Notes: generated from the letters alone by a model not told the origin. 64,000 nt of DNA from Blastococcus haudaquaticus (GCF_900230285.1 NZ_OCNK01000002.1:248001-312000), one strand, 5' to 3'. Positions 15,974 to 26,296 are shown, numbered from the stretch's first letter. Numbers and translations are program-made.

Positions 15974-18505
15974 ATGGACGTGCAGGCGTCGGGCACAGCG
16001 CTCGGCAGCGAGGTCGCCCTCGGGCTGACCGGGCGCGAGGCGGCGGACCGGCACCGACGCGGTGAGGGGAACGTCGCCGTCAGCGCGTCGTCCCGCAGCT
16101 ACACACGCATCGTCCGCACGAACGTCTTCTCCTTCTTCAACGTCATCCTCTTCGTCATCGGCGCCGCGCTCCTCGCCCTCGGCCGCTACAGCGATGCCTT
16201 CACCAGCGTCGGACTCGGCCTGGTCAACGCGGGGATCAGCGCCGTCCAGGAGATCCGGGCCAAGCGCAAGCTCGACCGGTTGCAGCTGCTGGGCCGCAGC
16301 AGGGTCACCGTCGTCCGCGACGGCCGGGACGTCCAGGTGACGCCCGAGGAGATCGTGCGCGGCGACGTGCTGCACGTGCGGCCGGGCGACCAGCTCGTCG
16401 TCGACGGACCGGTGCTCGACGGCGGGCGGGTGGACGTCGACGAGTCCCTGCTCACCGGTGAGTCCGAGCCGCTGCTCAAGATGCCCGGCGACGACCTCCT
16501 GTCCGGCAGCTTCTGCGTCGGCGGCGAGGCCTACCAGCTCGCGCGGGACGTCGGCGCCGCGAGCCACGCCGGTCGGCTGACCGCCGACGCGCGGGAGACC
16601 ACCACCGACCGCACGCCCCTGCAGGACCGCATCGAGTTCGTCGTCCGGCTGGTGATGCTGCTCGTCGCGCTGATGAGCGCGACGATCCTGTTCCAGGCCG
16701 CCCTCGAGGGCTTCACGCTCGTCCGGGTCGTGCAGACCACGGCGGTGCTGTCGGGGCTGGTCCCCTACGGGCTGTTCTTCCTCGTCGCCGTCGCCTACAC
16801 GGTCGGTGCGGCGCGGAGCAGCCAGCGGGGCGCACTCGTGCAGCAGGTCAACGCCGTGGAGTCGGTCAGTCACGTCGACCTCGTCTGCACCGACAAGACC
16901 GGGACGCTGACCACCGGCCGGCTGGCCCTCGCCGAGGTCCACCCCGTGGGTGCCCTGGACGCGGCCGAGGCCGGACGCCTGCTGGGGTCGATGGCCCGGA
17001 GCGCGGCGGCCCCCAACCTGACCACCGGCGCGCTGGCCGCCGCCCTGCCCGGAGAGGCCTGGCCGGTCGTCGACGAGATCCCGTTCTCCTCCACGCTGCG
17101 GTGGAGCGCCCTGCACACCGACGACGGCGTCTACGTCCTCGGCGCACCCGACCGGCTGGCCCTGGTCCTGGCCGGGCCACCGCTCGACGAGGCCGTGACC
17201 GAGCGGACGGCCCAGGGGCTGCGGGTCCTCGTCGTCGCCCGCGCGGACGCCGACGCCCCGGTGCGCGACGCCGACGGACGGCCGCGGCTCCCGGCCCTCG
17301 AGCCGGTCGCCGTGGTCTCGCTCGCCGACGAGCTGCGCCCCGACATCCCCGAGACCGTCGCCGGGTTCGCCCGGGACGGCATCGGGCTCAAGGTCGTGTC
17401 CGGGGACGACCCGCGGACGGTCGCCGCCCTCGCGCGGCAGGCCGGCATCGACGCCGGCGTGCCGGTCGCCGGTCCCGCCCTCGAGGGGCTGCCCGACCCC
17501 GAGTTCGACCGGCTCGTCGCGCGCACGACCGTCTTCGGGCGGATCGCTCCGGAGCAGAAGGAACGCCTGGTCGAGTCGCTGCGCCGGCAGGGCCGCTACG
17601 TCGCCATGATCGGCGACGGCGTCAACGACGCCCGGGCCCTCAAGCGGGCGCACGTCGGGGTGGCGATGACCAGCGGCAGCGCCGTGGCCCGGGACGTCGC
17701 CGACATCGTGCTCACGGACGACTCGCTGGGGGCACTCCGGCCGGCACAGCACGAGGGACGCCGGATCATCGACGGGATCGGCACGTCGATGCAGGTCTTC
17801 CTGGCCCGCGTCGGCACCCAGGGCCTGGTCATCCTCGCGGTCACCATGCTCGGCCTCGGTTTCCCGTACTCCCCCGCCAACGTCGGGCTCACGCTGCTCA
17901 CCGTCGGAGTGCCCACGCTGTTCCTGACGTCATGGGCGCGCCCGACCGCACCCGACCCGCACCTGTTGGCGAACCTGGGCCGCTTCGTCGTCCCGGCGGC
18001 GGTGATCACGGCGGCCGGTGGCGTCGGCCTGTACGCCTACCACTACACGTTCCTCTTCGAGGGGCTGAGCCGGTCCGGCACGCCCGCCGAGGTGCTCGCC
18101 GACTTCGAGAGCTACACGGGGCTCTCCTCGGACGACGTCGGCTTCGCCGACGCCGCGGCGACGATCGGAGCCCAGACCGCGCTGTCGACGTTCGTCTCCT
18201 ACGCCGCCTTCCTGCTCATCCTGTTCCTCAAGCCGCCGCACCGGTTCTTCGCGGCCTGGACGCGGCCGGACGGCGACCGGCGGCCGGCCGTGCTGGTCGT
18301 CGTGCTGGCCGTGGTCTTCTCCGGGCTGCTGTTCGTGCCCTGGTTCTCCGACTACTTCGGGCTCACCCAGGCAGCGGACCCGGTGTTCCGGACGGTGCTG
18401 CCGGCGCTCGTGCTGTGGTTCGCCGTGCTGAGCCTGGCCTACCGCTCCCGCCTGCTCGAGCGTGCCCTCGGCCTGGCCGCGCTCAGCGGCCGAGGACCTC
18501 GGTGA
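15974..18505 (+). CDS. Cation-translocating P-type ATPase (CtpE-like)
   Basis: 843-residue P-type ATPase. TGES is at about residues 161-164 (actuator), DKTGTLT with phosphorylated Asp at 307, and GDGVND at about 547-552. The helix 4 ion motif reads [17 protein letters not shown] instead of the heavy-metal CPx or the Ca-pump PEGLP, and resembles mycobacterial CtpE (calcium uptake). There are no N-terminal metal-binding repeats. About 10 membrane helices, with the last four from 640 to 840. ATG at 15974 after a GGGGGG run. The 3' end overlaps the convergent P-loop gene by 23 bases. Confidence 0.9.
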   Translation: MDVQASGTALGSEVALGLTGREAADRHRRGEGNVAVSASSRSYTRIVRTNVFSFFNVILFVIGAALLALGRYSDAFTSVGLGLVNAGISAVQEIRAKRKLDRLQLLGRSRVTVVRDGRDVQVTPEEIVRGDVLHVRPGDQLVVDGPVLDGGRVDVDESLLTGESEPLLKMPGDDLLSGSFCVGGEAYQLARDVGAASHAGRLTADARETTTDRTPLQDRIEFVVRLVMLLVALMSATILFQAALEGFTLVRVVQTTAVLSGLVPYGLFFLVAVAYTVGAARSSQRGALVQQVNAVESVSHVDLVCTDKTGTLTTGRLALAEVHPVGALDAAEAGRLLGSMARSAAAPNLTTGALAAALPGEAWPVVDEIPFSSTLRWSALHTDDGVYVLGAPDRLALVLAGPPLDEAVTERTAQGLRVLVVARADADAPVRDADGRPRLPALEPVAVVSLADELRPDIPETVAGFARDGIGLKVVSGDDPRTVAALARQAGIDAGVPVAGPALEGLPDPEFDRLVARTTVFGRIAPEQKERLVESLRRQGRYVAMIGDGVNDARALKRAHVGVAMTSGSAVARDVADIVLTDDSLGALRPAQHEGRRIIDGIGTSMQVFLARVGTQGLVILAVTMLGLGFPYSPANVGLTLLTVGVPTLFLTSWARPTAPDPHLLANLGRFVVPAAVITAAGGVGLYAYHYTFLFEGLSRSGTPAEVLADFESYTGLSSDDVGFADAAATIGAQTALSTFVSYAAFLLILFLKPPHRFFAAWTRPDGDRRPAVLVVVLAVVFSGLLFVPWFSDYFGLTQAADPVFRTVLPALVLWFAVLSLAYRSRLLERALGLAALSGRGPR

Positions 18506-19022
18506 GCGTGAGCCGTCCGGCGTGCTCCCGGTCGATCACCACCGCGCCGGCTCCCGGCCTCGCCGAGAGGCGCCGGGCCCGGGCGACGTGACGGCGCATG
18601 GCGCGGTCCGAGAGACCCCGGCCGCGGAGCGACTGCCCCTGGACCGCGAGCTCCGGGGTCACGTCGAGCTGCACCACGCGCACGCGCCGGCCCGCGGACG
18701 CCGCCGCGCGGAGGACGACGGCGCGCCAGCGCGCGCTGGTCCAGGGGTCGGTCAGGACGACGACCCGGCCCTCGCCGCGCACGCGGCGCACCACCTGCCA
18801 GCGGTGGACGACGTGCACCCACGGGCGCAGGAAGCGGTACGGGACACCGGCCGCCGCCTGTCGGAAGCGCTCGGCCACGAACTCCGAGTCGAGGCCGGTC
18901 ACTTCGGGGGCCCCCTCGGCGAGCAGGCGCTTCAGCAGCGTCGTCTTGCCACTGCCGGGCAGCCCGCCGATCACCACCAGGACGGGGGGATCGACGTCCG
19001 GCCGCACCGGCGCCGTCAGCAC
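18483..19022 (-). CDS. P-loop NTPase/kinase (AAA_33-like)
   Basis: 179-residue cytoplasmic P-loop protein. The Walker A motif GLPGSGKTT is about 18 residues from the start, followed by a DSE acidic pair (LDSEFV) and a lid-like Arg cluster ([12 protein letters not shown]). The layout resembles small polynucleotide- or zeta-toxin-like kinases; substrate unknown. I use GTG at 19022 (GGAG just upstream); GTGs at 19037 and 19040 are alternatives. It is convergent with the P-type ATPase (23-base overlap). Confidence 0.78.
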   Translation of the reverse strand: MLTAPVRPDVDPPVLVVIGGLPGSGKTTLLKRLLAEGAPEVTGLDSEFVAERFRQAAAGVPYRFLRPWVHVVHRWQVVRRVRGEGRVVVLTDPWTSARWRAVVLRAAASAGRRVRVVQLDVTPELAVQGQSLRGRGLSDRAMRRHVARARRLSARPGAGAVVIDREHAGRLTLTEVLGR

Positions 19023-19108
19023 CGCTCCGCGTTCCACCACCCGACGATCCGCCCGGCGCCTTCCAGGGACCTCGACCCCGGCTGGGAAGCGCCTGTGAGC
19101 CGGGGCGC

Positions 19109-19834
19109 TCAGGTCGCGGGGGCCGCCGTCCGCAGGTGCTGGTCGAAGAACCGCAGGATGCGCGCCCACGCGTCCTCGGCCGACGGCTGGTGGTAGTCGA
19201 AGCCGGCCACCCGCTCGAGGACGCCGAAGGGACCGCTGTCGTGCCGGTTCATGAACGAGTGCCCGGCGTCGCGGTACTCCTTCACGTCGTGCGGCACCCC
19301 CAGCCCGGTGAGCGCGTCGTCCAGCCGTCCGGCCGCTCCGCGGAGCGCGAGGTCCCGCCGGCCGTAGCTCGCGACCACCGGACAGGCCCCCTGCAGCACC
19401 TCCTCCGCCCGTCTCGGGACGAGGCCGTAGTTCGGCGCGGCCGCGTCGAAGCCGCGGGTGGCGGCCTGCAGCGCGAACCCGCCACCCATGCAGAAGCCGA
19501 CGACGCCGATGCGCCCCGTGCAGTCGGCACGGCCGGCCAGCCACGACCGGGACGCCTCCAGGTCGCCGAACGCCGCCCCCTGGCCACGCAGCATCGCGCC
19601 GAACGTCGACCTCAGGCAGCGGAGCGCGCCACCGGCGCTGAACAGGTCGGGCGCGAGCGCCAGGTACCCGGCGGCGGCCAGCCGGTCGGCCTGGTCACGG
19701 GTGTCGTCGTTGAGCCCGAAGGCCTCGTGGATCACGACGACGCCCGGCCACGGGCCCGTCCCGACGGGAGGCGTGGCCAGGTGCGCACGCAGTTCGGGGG
19801 CGCTCGCACCGCCGGGAACTCCGACCTCGGGCAT
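19109..19834 (-). CDS. Dienelactone hydrolase family protein
   Basis: 241-residue alpha/beta hydrolase of the dienelactone hydrolase family. The catalytic Cys is in GFCMGGGF, the Asp in SYGRRDLAL, the His in [11 protein letters not shown], and the Glu of [11 protein letters not shown] that controls the Cys nucleophile is present. ATG at 19834 has a GAGGAG site. Classical members hydrolyse 4-carboxymethylenebutenolide in chlorocatechol degradation, but many actinobacterial copies act on other esters. No chlorocatechol genes adjoin it. Confidence 0.88.
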   Translation of the reverse strand: MPEVGVPGGASAPELRAHLATPPVGTGPWPGVVVIHEAFGLNDDTRDQADRLAAAGYLALAPDLFSAGGALRCLRSTFGAMLRGQGAAFGDLEASRSWLAGRADCTGRIGVVGFCMGGGFALQAATRGFDAAAPNYGLVPRRAEEVLQGACPVVASYGRRDLALRGAAGRLDDALTGLGVPHDVKEYRDAGHSFMNRHDSGPFGVLERVAGFDYHQPSAEDAWARILRFFDQHLRTAAPAT

Positions 19835-19922
19835 GGATCTCCTCAGCACAGCAGGACGCACGGGCGCCGGCCGGCGCGACCGTCAGCCTGTCGCACCGGC
19901 CCGCCCCCGGCATTCCGACGGG

Positions 19923-20495
19923 TCAGTCGCCCTCGTCGGCCGGGGCGTCGTCCCGGTCGCCGCGCCCGCCGGGACCGCGCCCGGCCGGCGGGGTGTCGCT
20001 GTTCACCCGCTCGGTGATCCGCTCCTTCAGGTCGGCCAGCCGCTCGTCGGCCTCCTCCTGGGTGAGCTGCCCGTCCTCGACGGCCTCGGCGATGCGCTCC
20101 TGCTGCGCCTCGACGAGCGCGTCGACCAGGGTGCCGACGTCGACGCCCTGCTCCTCCGCCACGTCGGCGAGCGTGGTCCCCTCCTGCTCGAGGGCCGTGC
20201 GGAGCTCCTCCTCGGTCATGCCGAGGGCATCGGCGGCGGCGGCCAGGCCGGGCCCCCCGCCGTGGTGGCCGCCGCCGCGGCCGGCGATGCCGGCCTCGCT
20301 CAGCGTCGCGGCGACCTCGTCGGCCTGCTCCTGCGTCAGGGACCCGTCATCGACGAGGCCGGAGAGCGCCTCGGTGATCCGTTCGACCGCCGCCGTGCCG
20401 CCCGCGCCGGGCGAGGCGAGAGCGGGCACGGCGACCGCGAGACCGGTCAGGGTCAGCGCGCCCGCGGTGGTGGCGATGATCAGCTTCTTGCGCAC
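19923..20495 (-). CDS. Secreted helical-repeat protein, unknown function
   Basis: 190 residues with a Sec signal peptide (MRKKLIIATTAGALTLTGLAVAVPALA, cleavage after ALA at about 27). The mature part is helical and contains two copies of a DDG/EDG-x-LTQEQAD motif (SLTQEQADEVAATL near 53, QLTQEEADERLADL near 143) around a His/Gly-rich linker (GRGGGHHGGG), and ends in a Gly/Arg/Asp-rich tail. The repeated helix pair resembles small Gram-positive secreted DUF2680-like proteins, but I cannot name it. ATG at 20495 after a GAGGAGCAC site. Confidence 0.75.
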   Translation of the reverse strand: MRKKLIIATTAGALTLTGLAVAVPALASPGAGGTAAVERITEALSGLVDDGSLTQEQADEVAATLSEAGIAGRGGGHHGGGPGLAAAADALGMTEEELRTALEQEGTTLADVAEEQGVDVGTLVDALVEAQQERIAEAVEDGQLTQEEADERLADLKERITERVNSDTPPAGRGPGGRGDRDDAPADEGD

Positions 20496-20609
20496 GTGGT
20501 GCTCCTCGTCCCCAGGGCCGGTCGTCCCGGCCGTTCCGGAGAGCGTCGATGGCAGACCTGTGCCGGAGCTGTGTCCGGCCCACCGAACCGCTGTGGACCG
20601 GCAGGCGCC

Positions 20610-21473
20610 TCAGCGCAGGCGGAGGACCTTCATCGCCTGGGCGGCCATGCCCTGCTCGCCGAGCGCGTTCGGGTGGACGATCACCGGGTTCGTGCCCTGG
20701 AGCACGGGCTCGACCCAGCGGACCCCGATCGGCGCGCACGCGTCATGGCCCTCGGACACCCGGTTCATGTCGACGTAGGTGACGCCGGTGGCCGCGGCCG
20801 CGCGCCGGACGGCGTCGTTGAGCGTCGTCTGCAGGCTGCGCAGGTAGGGGACGTCGCCCTCGGCGACGGGCATCCGGTCGAAGCAACCGCCCGTCCTCGG
20901 CATGATCCAGGGGTAGCCCAGGATGGCGACCCGGGCCCGGGGCGCCTCGGCCCGCACGGCCTGGAGGGTGCGCACCAGGGACGGGTAGGTGACGTTCCGG
21001 ATCGTGTTCTCGAAGGAGGACCCGTACCTGTCCTTGCAGGGGCTGCCCTTGCCGAGGGTGGAGAGGCCGGCGGCGCCGCACTGGAGGATCGAGTTGATGA
21101 AGACGCTGCTGTCGTTCCCGCCGATGGTCATGGTGACCAGCTGGGTGTCCGGCGCCAGCGCGTCCAGCTGCGGCGCGACCCCCGGGTACTGCTCGGCCGT
21201 GTAGTCCCCCGTGTCGGCGCCGCCGCAGGTCACGTCGGTGAGCTGGGCTCCGATGGCCGCGGCGATGACGTGCGGGTAGTTGCTGGTGGACCGCAGGCAC
21301 TGCGGCGGCGCCGTGAGGTCGGGCGGCAGGACGCCGGACGCCGCGCTGTAGGAGTCACCGAGGGCGACGTAGCGGATCGGCCCGTGCGCCGACGCCGTGG
21401 CGGGCGCTCCGAGCAGCACGAAGGCGAGGGCGGCGAGGACACAGGCGGCGATGCGCTGCACGGGCTTCTCCAT
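20610..21473 (-). CDS. Secreted SGNH/GDSL lipase-esterase
   Basis: 287 residues with a signal peptide (cleavage after ATASA, about residue 29). SGNH blocks: block I ALGDSYSAASG (nucleophile Ser), block III TIGGND (Asn), and block V VHPNALGEQG (His). Cys pairs are consistent with extracellular disulfides (PQCLRS, VTCGG, QCG, SPCKD, GGCFD, DACAP). Resembles the secreted Streptomyces lipases of the SGNH class. Start ATG at 21473; a 13-bp palindrome lies 35 bases upstream. Confidence 0.9.
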   Translation of the reverse strand: MEKPVQRIAACVLAALAFVLLGAPATASAHGPIRYVALGDSYSAASGVLPPDLTAPPQCLRSTSNYPHVIAAAIGAQLTDVTCGGADTGDYTAEQYPGVAPQLDALAPDTQLVTMTIGGNDSSVFINSILQCGAAGLSTLGKGSPCKDRYGSSFENTIRNVTYPSLVRTLQAVRAEAPRARVAILGYPWIMPRTGGCFDRMPVAEGDVPYLRSLQTTLNDAVRRAAAATGVTYVDMNRVSEGHDACAPIGVRWVEPVLQGTNPVIVHPNALGEQGMAAQAMKVLRLR

Positions 21474-21507
21474 CCGAGGTGGGGTCGGTAGGAGAACGCG
21501 GAACAGC

Positions 21508-21520
21508 CGTAACGGTTACG
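21508..21520. promoter_or_regulatory. 13-bp palindrome CGTAACgGTTACG upstream of the secreted lipase
   Basis: Perfect palindrome with one central base, in the 66-base gap between the saccharopine dehydrogenase-like gene and the lipase, 35 bases before the lipase ATG. It is one of the few AT-containing spots in this GC-rich region, which makes it a good candidate for an operator. Whether it controls only the lipase cannot be told. Confidence 0.5.
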
Positions 21521-21539
21521 CCGATCACACAGAAAGATC

Positions 21540-22769
21540 TCAGGCCGGCGTGACCTCGTAGGTGTGCCCCGCGGCGCGCAGCCGCTCGACCAGCACGTCG
21601 CCCATCGCGGTGGCCGGGGTGAGGGAGCCGGCGCGGTCGGGCAGCCGGTCGCCGTCGAGCACGAGTGCCAGGCCGCTCTCCCCCAGCATGACGGCGGTGG
21701 CGGCGTATCCGGGGTCGCCCGTCCCCGACGCGACGGCCCGGTAGCGGCGGCCGTCCTCGGCGGTCGCGTCCACGGTCATCCGGAACCAGCCCTTCTCCCT
21801 GACGGACTCGCTGGGCCCGGTGCCGGGTGCCGGCAGCACGCGGTCGAGGACGGCGCGGGTGGGCCCGAAGGCCATCGCGGCCAGCGTCCCGGCCAGCCCG
21901 GCCGTGACCCCGGCGGCGGTGACGGCACCCACCGGACCGCGCCCGACGCCCATCACCTCGCCGTAGCTGAAGCCGCGCCCGTACGCCCAGCCCTGGAGCG
22001 CGTTGCTCCGCCGGACGATGCGGGTGTTGAACGGGGCCATCACGAACGGCGCGGTCCACCGGCCGTCCGCCGTCCGCGCCGGCGGGCCGGCGTCCCGGGG
22101 CTGGCGGGTGCGCGGCTCGGCGTCCCGGTCGGGGCTCAGCGCGAAGGGGTGCCCGGCCACGCGGCGCAGCGACGGGTCCGCCTGCAGCGCCTCGAGCTGG
22201 GCGCGCATCGAGTCGATCGTCCCGCCGCTGAAGCCACCGCTCAGCGTGGCGACCAGCTGCACGTCGCACAGCCCACCCGCGCCGTCGGCCCGGGCCCGCT
22301 CGGCCAGCAGGAACGCGCTCAGGTCGGAGGGGATGGAGTCGTACCCGCAGGCGTGCACGATCCGGGCGCCGGTACTCCGGGCGACGGCGTCGACGCGGTC
22401 GATCGCGTCGCGGACGAACAACACCTCCCCGGTGAGGTCGGCGTAGTGGGTGCCCGCCGCGGCGCACGCCTCCACCACCGGCAGTCCGTACCGGGCGTAG
22501 GGGCCGACCGTCGTGGCCAGGACCCGGGTCGACTCCGCGAGCGCCGTGAGGGACGCCGGATCCCCGGAGTCGGCCTCGAGCACGGACCACTCCCGCGCCG
22601 CTGCCGGCAGGCCGGCCCGGACCTCGAGCAGCCGCGCCCGGGACCGCCCGGCCAGCCCGATGCGGAGCCCGGCCGGGGCGTGCTCGGCGAGGTAGGCGGC
22701 GAGCAGCCGTCCCACGAAGCCGGTGGCCCCGAAGACGACGAGGTCGTGGTCGCGTGCCGGTGCTGCCAT
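21540..22769 (-). CDS. Saccharopine dehydrogenase-like (trans-acting enoyl reductase family) protein
   Basis: 409-residue Rossmann-fold protein: VVFGATGFVGRLLAAYL at the N-terminus is the dinucleotide-binding loop, and ACGYDSIPSDLSAF, TLSGGFSGGTIDSM and VGPYARYGLP are signatures of the saccharopine dehydrogenase/Rv2449c-Rv2953 group, which includes the mycobacterial trans-acting enoyl reductase of phthiocerol lipid synthesis. The role here is unknown, perhaps lipid reduction. Start ATG at 22769. Divergent from the DNA ligase with a 57-base gap. Confidence 0.85.
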   Translation of the reverse strand: MAAPARDHDLVVFGATGFVGRLLAAYLAEHAPAGLRIGLAGRSRARLLEVRAGLPAAAREWSVLEADSGDPASLTALAESTRVLATTVGPYARYGLPVVEACAAAGTHYADLTGEVLFVRDAIDRVDAVARSTGARIVHACGYDSIPSDLSAFLLAERARADGAGGLCDVQLVATLSGGFSGGTIDSMRAQLEALQADPSLRRVAGHPFALSPDRDAEPRTRQPRDAGPPARTADGRWTAPFVMAPFNTRIVRRSNALQGWAYGRGFSYGEVMGVGRGPVGAVTAAGVTAGLAGTLAAMAFGPTRAVLDRVLPAPGTGPSESVREKGWFRMTVDATAEDGRRYRAVASGTGDPGYAATAVMLGESGLALVLDGDRLPDRAGSLTPATAMGDVLVERLRAAGHTYEVTPA

Positions 22770-22826
22770 GCCGCCATCCTTCCCCGCCGGCGCACCGGAG
22801 CGCGACGCGGCTGCCACGATGTCCGG

Positions 22827-24359
22827 GTGCTGCTCGCCGACGTGGTCACCGCTTCCGTCGCCGTCGCTGCCACCAGATCGCGCACGGCGAAGGCGGGCAC
22901 CATCGCCGGGGTGCTCCGCTCAGCGGCCGCCGAGGAGATCGGACCCGTGACGGCGTGGCTGTCCGGCGAGGTCCGCCAGGGCCGGCTCGGCGTGGGCTGG
23001 CGCACGCTCGCCACGCTGAGCGGCCCACCCGCGGCGGAACCCTCCCTGACCGTCACCGCGGTCGACGACGCCCTCACCGAGCTCGCGACCACGTCGGGCG
23101 CCGGCTCTGCCGCGCGCCGCGACGCCGTGCTCACGGTGCTGCTGTCCGCGGCGACGGCCGAGGAGCAGCAGTTCCTCGTCCGCCTGCTGGCCGGCGAGCT
23201 GCGGCAGGGCGCGCTCGAGGGCGTCGTCCTCGACGCGGTCGCGCGGGCGGCCGACGTCCCCCCGGCGGCCGTCCGCCGGGCGTTCATGCTCTCCGGCCGG
23301 CTCCCCGAGACCGCGGCCGCCGCGCTCACCGGCGGCGTCGCGGCGCTGGACGCCACGCGGCTGGAGGTCGGGCGGCCGGTCCGGCCGATGCTGGCCAGCC
23401 CCGGGTCCTCGCTGGACGCAGCGCTCACCGACCTCGGCACCGGGGTGACGGTCGAGTACAAGCTCGACGGCGCCCGCATCCAGGTCCACCGCGACGGCGA
23501 CGACGTGCGGGTGTGGACCCGCACCCTGCGCGAGGTGACCGACGGCGTGCCCGAGCTGGTCGAGCGGGTACGGGCGCTGCCGTGCTCCGCCGCCGTCCTC
23601 GACGGGGAGACCCTCGCGCTGGACGACGACGGCCGGCCGCGCGCCTTCCAGGACACGATGAGCCGGTTCGGCAGTGACGCATCGGACGAGGGGATCCTGC
23701 TCAGCCCCTTCCTTTTCGACCTGCTGCACCTCGACGGCCGCGACCTCATCGACGAGCCCCTGCACGTCCGGCTCGACGCGCTCGCCGGCCTGCTGGCCGA
23801 CGAGGAGCACGCGCCGCTGCGCATGCCCGGGGTCCGGTCCCCCACCGCGCAGCAGGCCGCCGACGTGCTGGACGGCGCCCTGACCGCGGGCCACGAGGGC
23901 GTCGTCGTCAAGGCGCTGGACGCGCCCTACGCGGCCGGTCGCCGCGGCAGGTCGTGGCAGAAGGTCAAGCCGGTGCACACCCTCGACCTCGTCGTCCTCG
24001 GCGCGGAGTGGGGGTACGGACGGCGCACCGGGAAGCTGTCCAACATCCACCTGGGCGCCCGGGATCCCGACGGCGGCGAGCCGGTGATGGTCGGCAAGAC
24101 CTTCAAGGGGATGACCGACGAACTGCTGAAGTGGCAGACGGCCACGTTCCCCGGGCTGGCCCGCGAGCGCCCCGACTGGGGCGTCCTGCTGCGGCCGGAG
24201 CTGGTCGTCGAGATCGCGCTGGACGGCGCCCAGCGGAGCACGCGCTATCCCGGCGGCGTCGCGCTCCGGTTCGCGCGGGTGCTCCGCTACCGCCCCGACA
24301 AGACGCCGGCGGAGGCCGACTCGATCGAGGCGATCCGCGCCCTGCTGGCCGGGGGGTGA
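22827..24359 (+). CDS. lig: ATP-dependent DNA ligase (LigB type)
   Basis: 510 residues, the length of mycobacterial LigB. The N-terminal helical DNA-binding domain (1-190) is followed by the adenylation domain with motif I EYKLDGARIQVH (Lys212 forms the AMP adduct), motif III (SPFLFDLLHLDG), motif IV (EGVVVKALD) and motif V (WQKVKPVHTLDLVV), then an OB domain with RPELVVEIALDG. It seals nicks using ATP, as a backup to the NAD-dependent replicative ligase. GTG at 22827 starts VLLADVVTASVAV, the typical N-terminus. Confidence 0.92.
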   Translation: MLLADVVTASVAVAATRSRTAKAGTIAGVLRSAAAEEIGPVTAWLSGEVRQGRLGVGWRTLATLSGPPAAEPSLTVTAVDDALTELATTSGAGSAARRDAVLTVLLSAATAEEQQFLVRLLAGELRQGALEGVVLDAVARAADVPPAAVRRAFMLSGRLPETAAAALTGGVAALDATRLEVGRPVRPMLASPGSSLDAALTDLGTGVTVEYKLDGARIQVHRDGDDVRVWTRTLREVTDGVPELVERVRALPCSAAVLDGETLALDDDGRPRAFQDTMSRFGSDASDEGILLSPFLFDLLHLDGRDLIDEPLHVRLDALAGLLADEEHAPLRMPGVRSPTAQQAADVLDGALTAGHEGVVVKALDAPYAAGRRGRSWQKVKPVHTLDLVVLGAEWGYGRRTGKLSNIHLGARDPDGGEPVMVGKTFKGMTDELLKWQTATFPGLARERPDWGVLLRPELVVEIALDGAQRSTRYPGGVALRFARVLRYRPDKTPAEADSIEAIRALLAGG

Positions 24360-24374
24360 GCGAGCACCCGCCCG

Positions 24375-25196
24375 TCAGCTACCGCGGCGCGCGAGCACCT
24401 CGGAGACGAACGCGACGACGTCGGCGAGGACCTCGTCGGCGTTGGTCTCGTTGAAGATCTCGTGGCGGGCGCCCGGGTAGATCCGCTCGACGTAGTGCTC
24501 GCCGCGGAGGTGCTCCATCCCGACCCGCGAGCCGGACACCGGGACGAGCTGGTCGTCGCCGCCGTGGGCCCACATCACCGGCAGGCCGTCCAGGGGCGGG
24601 CCCTGCCGCACGTCCGCCAGCGCGCGGTCGATCGCCTCGACGGTGGTCCGCTTGAACGGGCCGTGCCACACCAGCGGATCGCTGTCGTAGGTCCGGCCCA
24701 CCTCCGGGTCGCGGGACAGCGTCGTGATGTCCAGCGGGACGTCGGGCATCTCCGGGAGCGCCAGCAGCTGGCCCGCGGCCGCCCACTCCCCGACGAGGGG
24801 GCCGGAGAGCACCAGCGCGGCCAGCGAGTCCCCGTAGCGCTGCGCGTACCGGGCCGCGATGAGGCCGCCCATCGAGTGACCGACCAGCACCACCGGCAGC
24901 TCGGGATGCTGCTCGCGGGCCCGGCGGGCGACGGCGTGCAGGTCGTCCACGACCGGCTCGAAGTCCGCGACGAGCACGCGCTCGCCCTCGCTCCTGCCGT
25001 GACCGACGTGGTCCACGGCGTGGACGACGGCACCGGCGTCGACGAGGGCACGGGCGACGTGCTCGTACCGCCCCGCGTGCTCGCCGTAGCCGTGCGCCAG
25101 CAGGACCACGTACGCCGGTGCCCCCTCGCCCTCCCACGTCCGGCAGGCGAGGCGGCCGCCGTGGCCGTCGATGGTCCAGTCACTGGAACCGGTCAT
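24375..25196 (-). CDS. Alpha/beta hydrolase, monoacylglycerol lipase-like
   Basis: 273-residue lysophospholipase/monoglyceride lipase-type hydrolase. LLAHGYGEHAGRYEHVA carries the HG oxyanion motif, GHSMGG the nucleophile Ser, and GGDDQLVP and PGARHEIFNE the Asp and His. ATG at 25196 gives MTGSSDW. Downstream of the LLM oxidoreductase on the same strand (68-base gap), so possibly co-transcribed. Confidence 0.88.
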   Translation of the reverse strand: MTGSSDWTIDGHGGRLACRTWEGEGAPAYVVLLAHGYGEHAGRYEHVARALVDAGAVVHAVDHVGHGRSEGERVLVADFEPVVDDLHAVARRAREQHPELPVVLVGHSMGGLIAARYAQRYGDSLAALVLSGPLVGEWAAAGQLLALPEMPDVPLDITTLSRDPEVGRTYDSDPLVWHGPFKRTTVEAIDRALADVRQGPPLDGLPVMWAHGGDDQLVPVSGSRVGMEHLRGEHYVERIYPGARHEIFNETNADEVLADVVAFVSEVLARRGS

Positions 25197-25264
25197 GGCA
25201 CACCCCTCCGTGGACGCGGCGCGTCGTCGCGCCTCCGGGCGCCCATGCCCCGGCCGGGCGGGCC

Positions 25265-26296
25265 TCACGCGCCCGCGGCGACCTTCGGTGCGACCTCGGT
25301 ACCGAGCAGCTCGATCCCCCGGAGCAGGTCGGCGTGCGCCAGCCGCGGGTTGGTCATCTGCAGCGAGATCCGGTCGACACCGCCCAGCTGACCGGAGATG
25401 CGCACCAGCTTCTCGGCCACCGCGTCCGGATCGCCCATGAAGAAGGCCCCGTCCGGCCCGCTGGTGGCGTCGAACTGCGCCCGGCTGGGCGGCGCGAACC
25501 CGCGCTCGCGGGAGACCTTGGTGAACATCTCGTGCCAGCCCGGGTAGATGGTGTCGGCCGCCTCCTGCGTGTTCCCGGCCACGAAGCCGAACACGTGCAG
25601 TCCCACCTGCAGCTGCTCGGGCGGATGGCCGGCCTGCGCCCCCGCACGGCGGTAGAGGTCGATCAGCGGCCCGAACTGGCGGGGCTGCCCGCCGATGATC
25701 GCCACCATGAGCGGCAGCCCGAGCAGGCCCGCCCGCACGAACGACTCCGGGGTGCCGCCGACGCCGACCCAGATCGGCAGCGGGTCCTGCAGCGGCCGCG
25801 GGTAGACGCCCTGCCCGGTCAGCGGCGGACGGTGCTTCCCCGACCAGGTGACGTGCTCCGACTCCCGGATCCGCAGCAGCAGGTCGAGCTTCTCGGCGAA
25901 GAGCTCGTCGTAGTCGGCGAGGCTGAGACCGAAGAGCGGGAACGCCTCGGTGAAGGAGCCGCGGCCGACGACCAGGTCGATCCGGCCCTTCGCGATCAGG
26001 TCGAGCGTGGCGAACTGCTGGAAGACGCGGACGGGGTCGGCGGCGCTCAGCACCGCGACGGCGCTGCCGAGCCGGATCCGTGACGTGCGTGCCGCGGCGG
26101 CCGCCAGGATGACCGGCGGCGCGGAGTCGTAGTACTCGCTGCGGTGGTGCTCCCCGATGCCGAAGGAGTAGAGGCCCACCCGGTCGGCGAGCTCGATCTC
26201 CTCCAGAAGGTGCTCCATGCGCTCCTCGGGTCCGATGAGCCGCCCGGATGCCGGGTCGGTCACCGCCGAGACGAAACTGTCGATACCGAGATGCAT
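25265..26296 (-). CDS. LLM-class flavin-dependent oxidoreductase
   Basis: 343-residue bacterial luciferase-like oxidoreductase. Typical signatures are GIGEHHRSEYYDSAPP near residue 46, LGSAVAVLSAADPVRVFQQFATLD, DLVVGRGSF and LPIWVGVGGTPES. It would use FMNH2 or F420 depending on subgroup; the EHH motif fits FMN-type monooxygenases. ATG at 26296. Divergent from the GGDEF gene across 174 bases that contain an 11-bp direct repeat. Confidence 0.88.
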   Translation of the reverse strand: MHLGIDSFVSAVTDPASGRLIGPEERMEHLLEEIELADRVGLYSFGIGEHHRSEYYDSAPPVILAAAAARTSRIRLGSAVAVLSAADPVRVFQQFATLDLIAKGRIDLVVGRGSFTEAFPLFGLSLADYDELFAEKLDLLLRIRESEHVTWSGKHRPPLTGQGVYPRPLQDPLPIWVGVGGTPESFVRAGLLGLPLMVAIIGGQPRQFGPLIDLYRRAGAQAGHPPEQLQVGLHVFGFVAGNTQEAADTIYPGWHEMFTKVSRERGFAPPSRAQFDATSGPDGAFFMGDPDAVAEKLVRISGQLGGVDRISLQMTNPRLAHADLLRGIELLGTEVAPKVAAGA

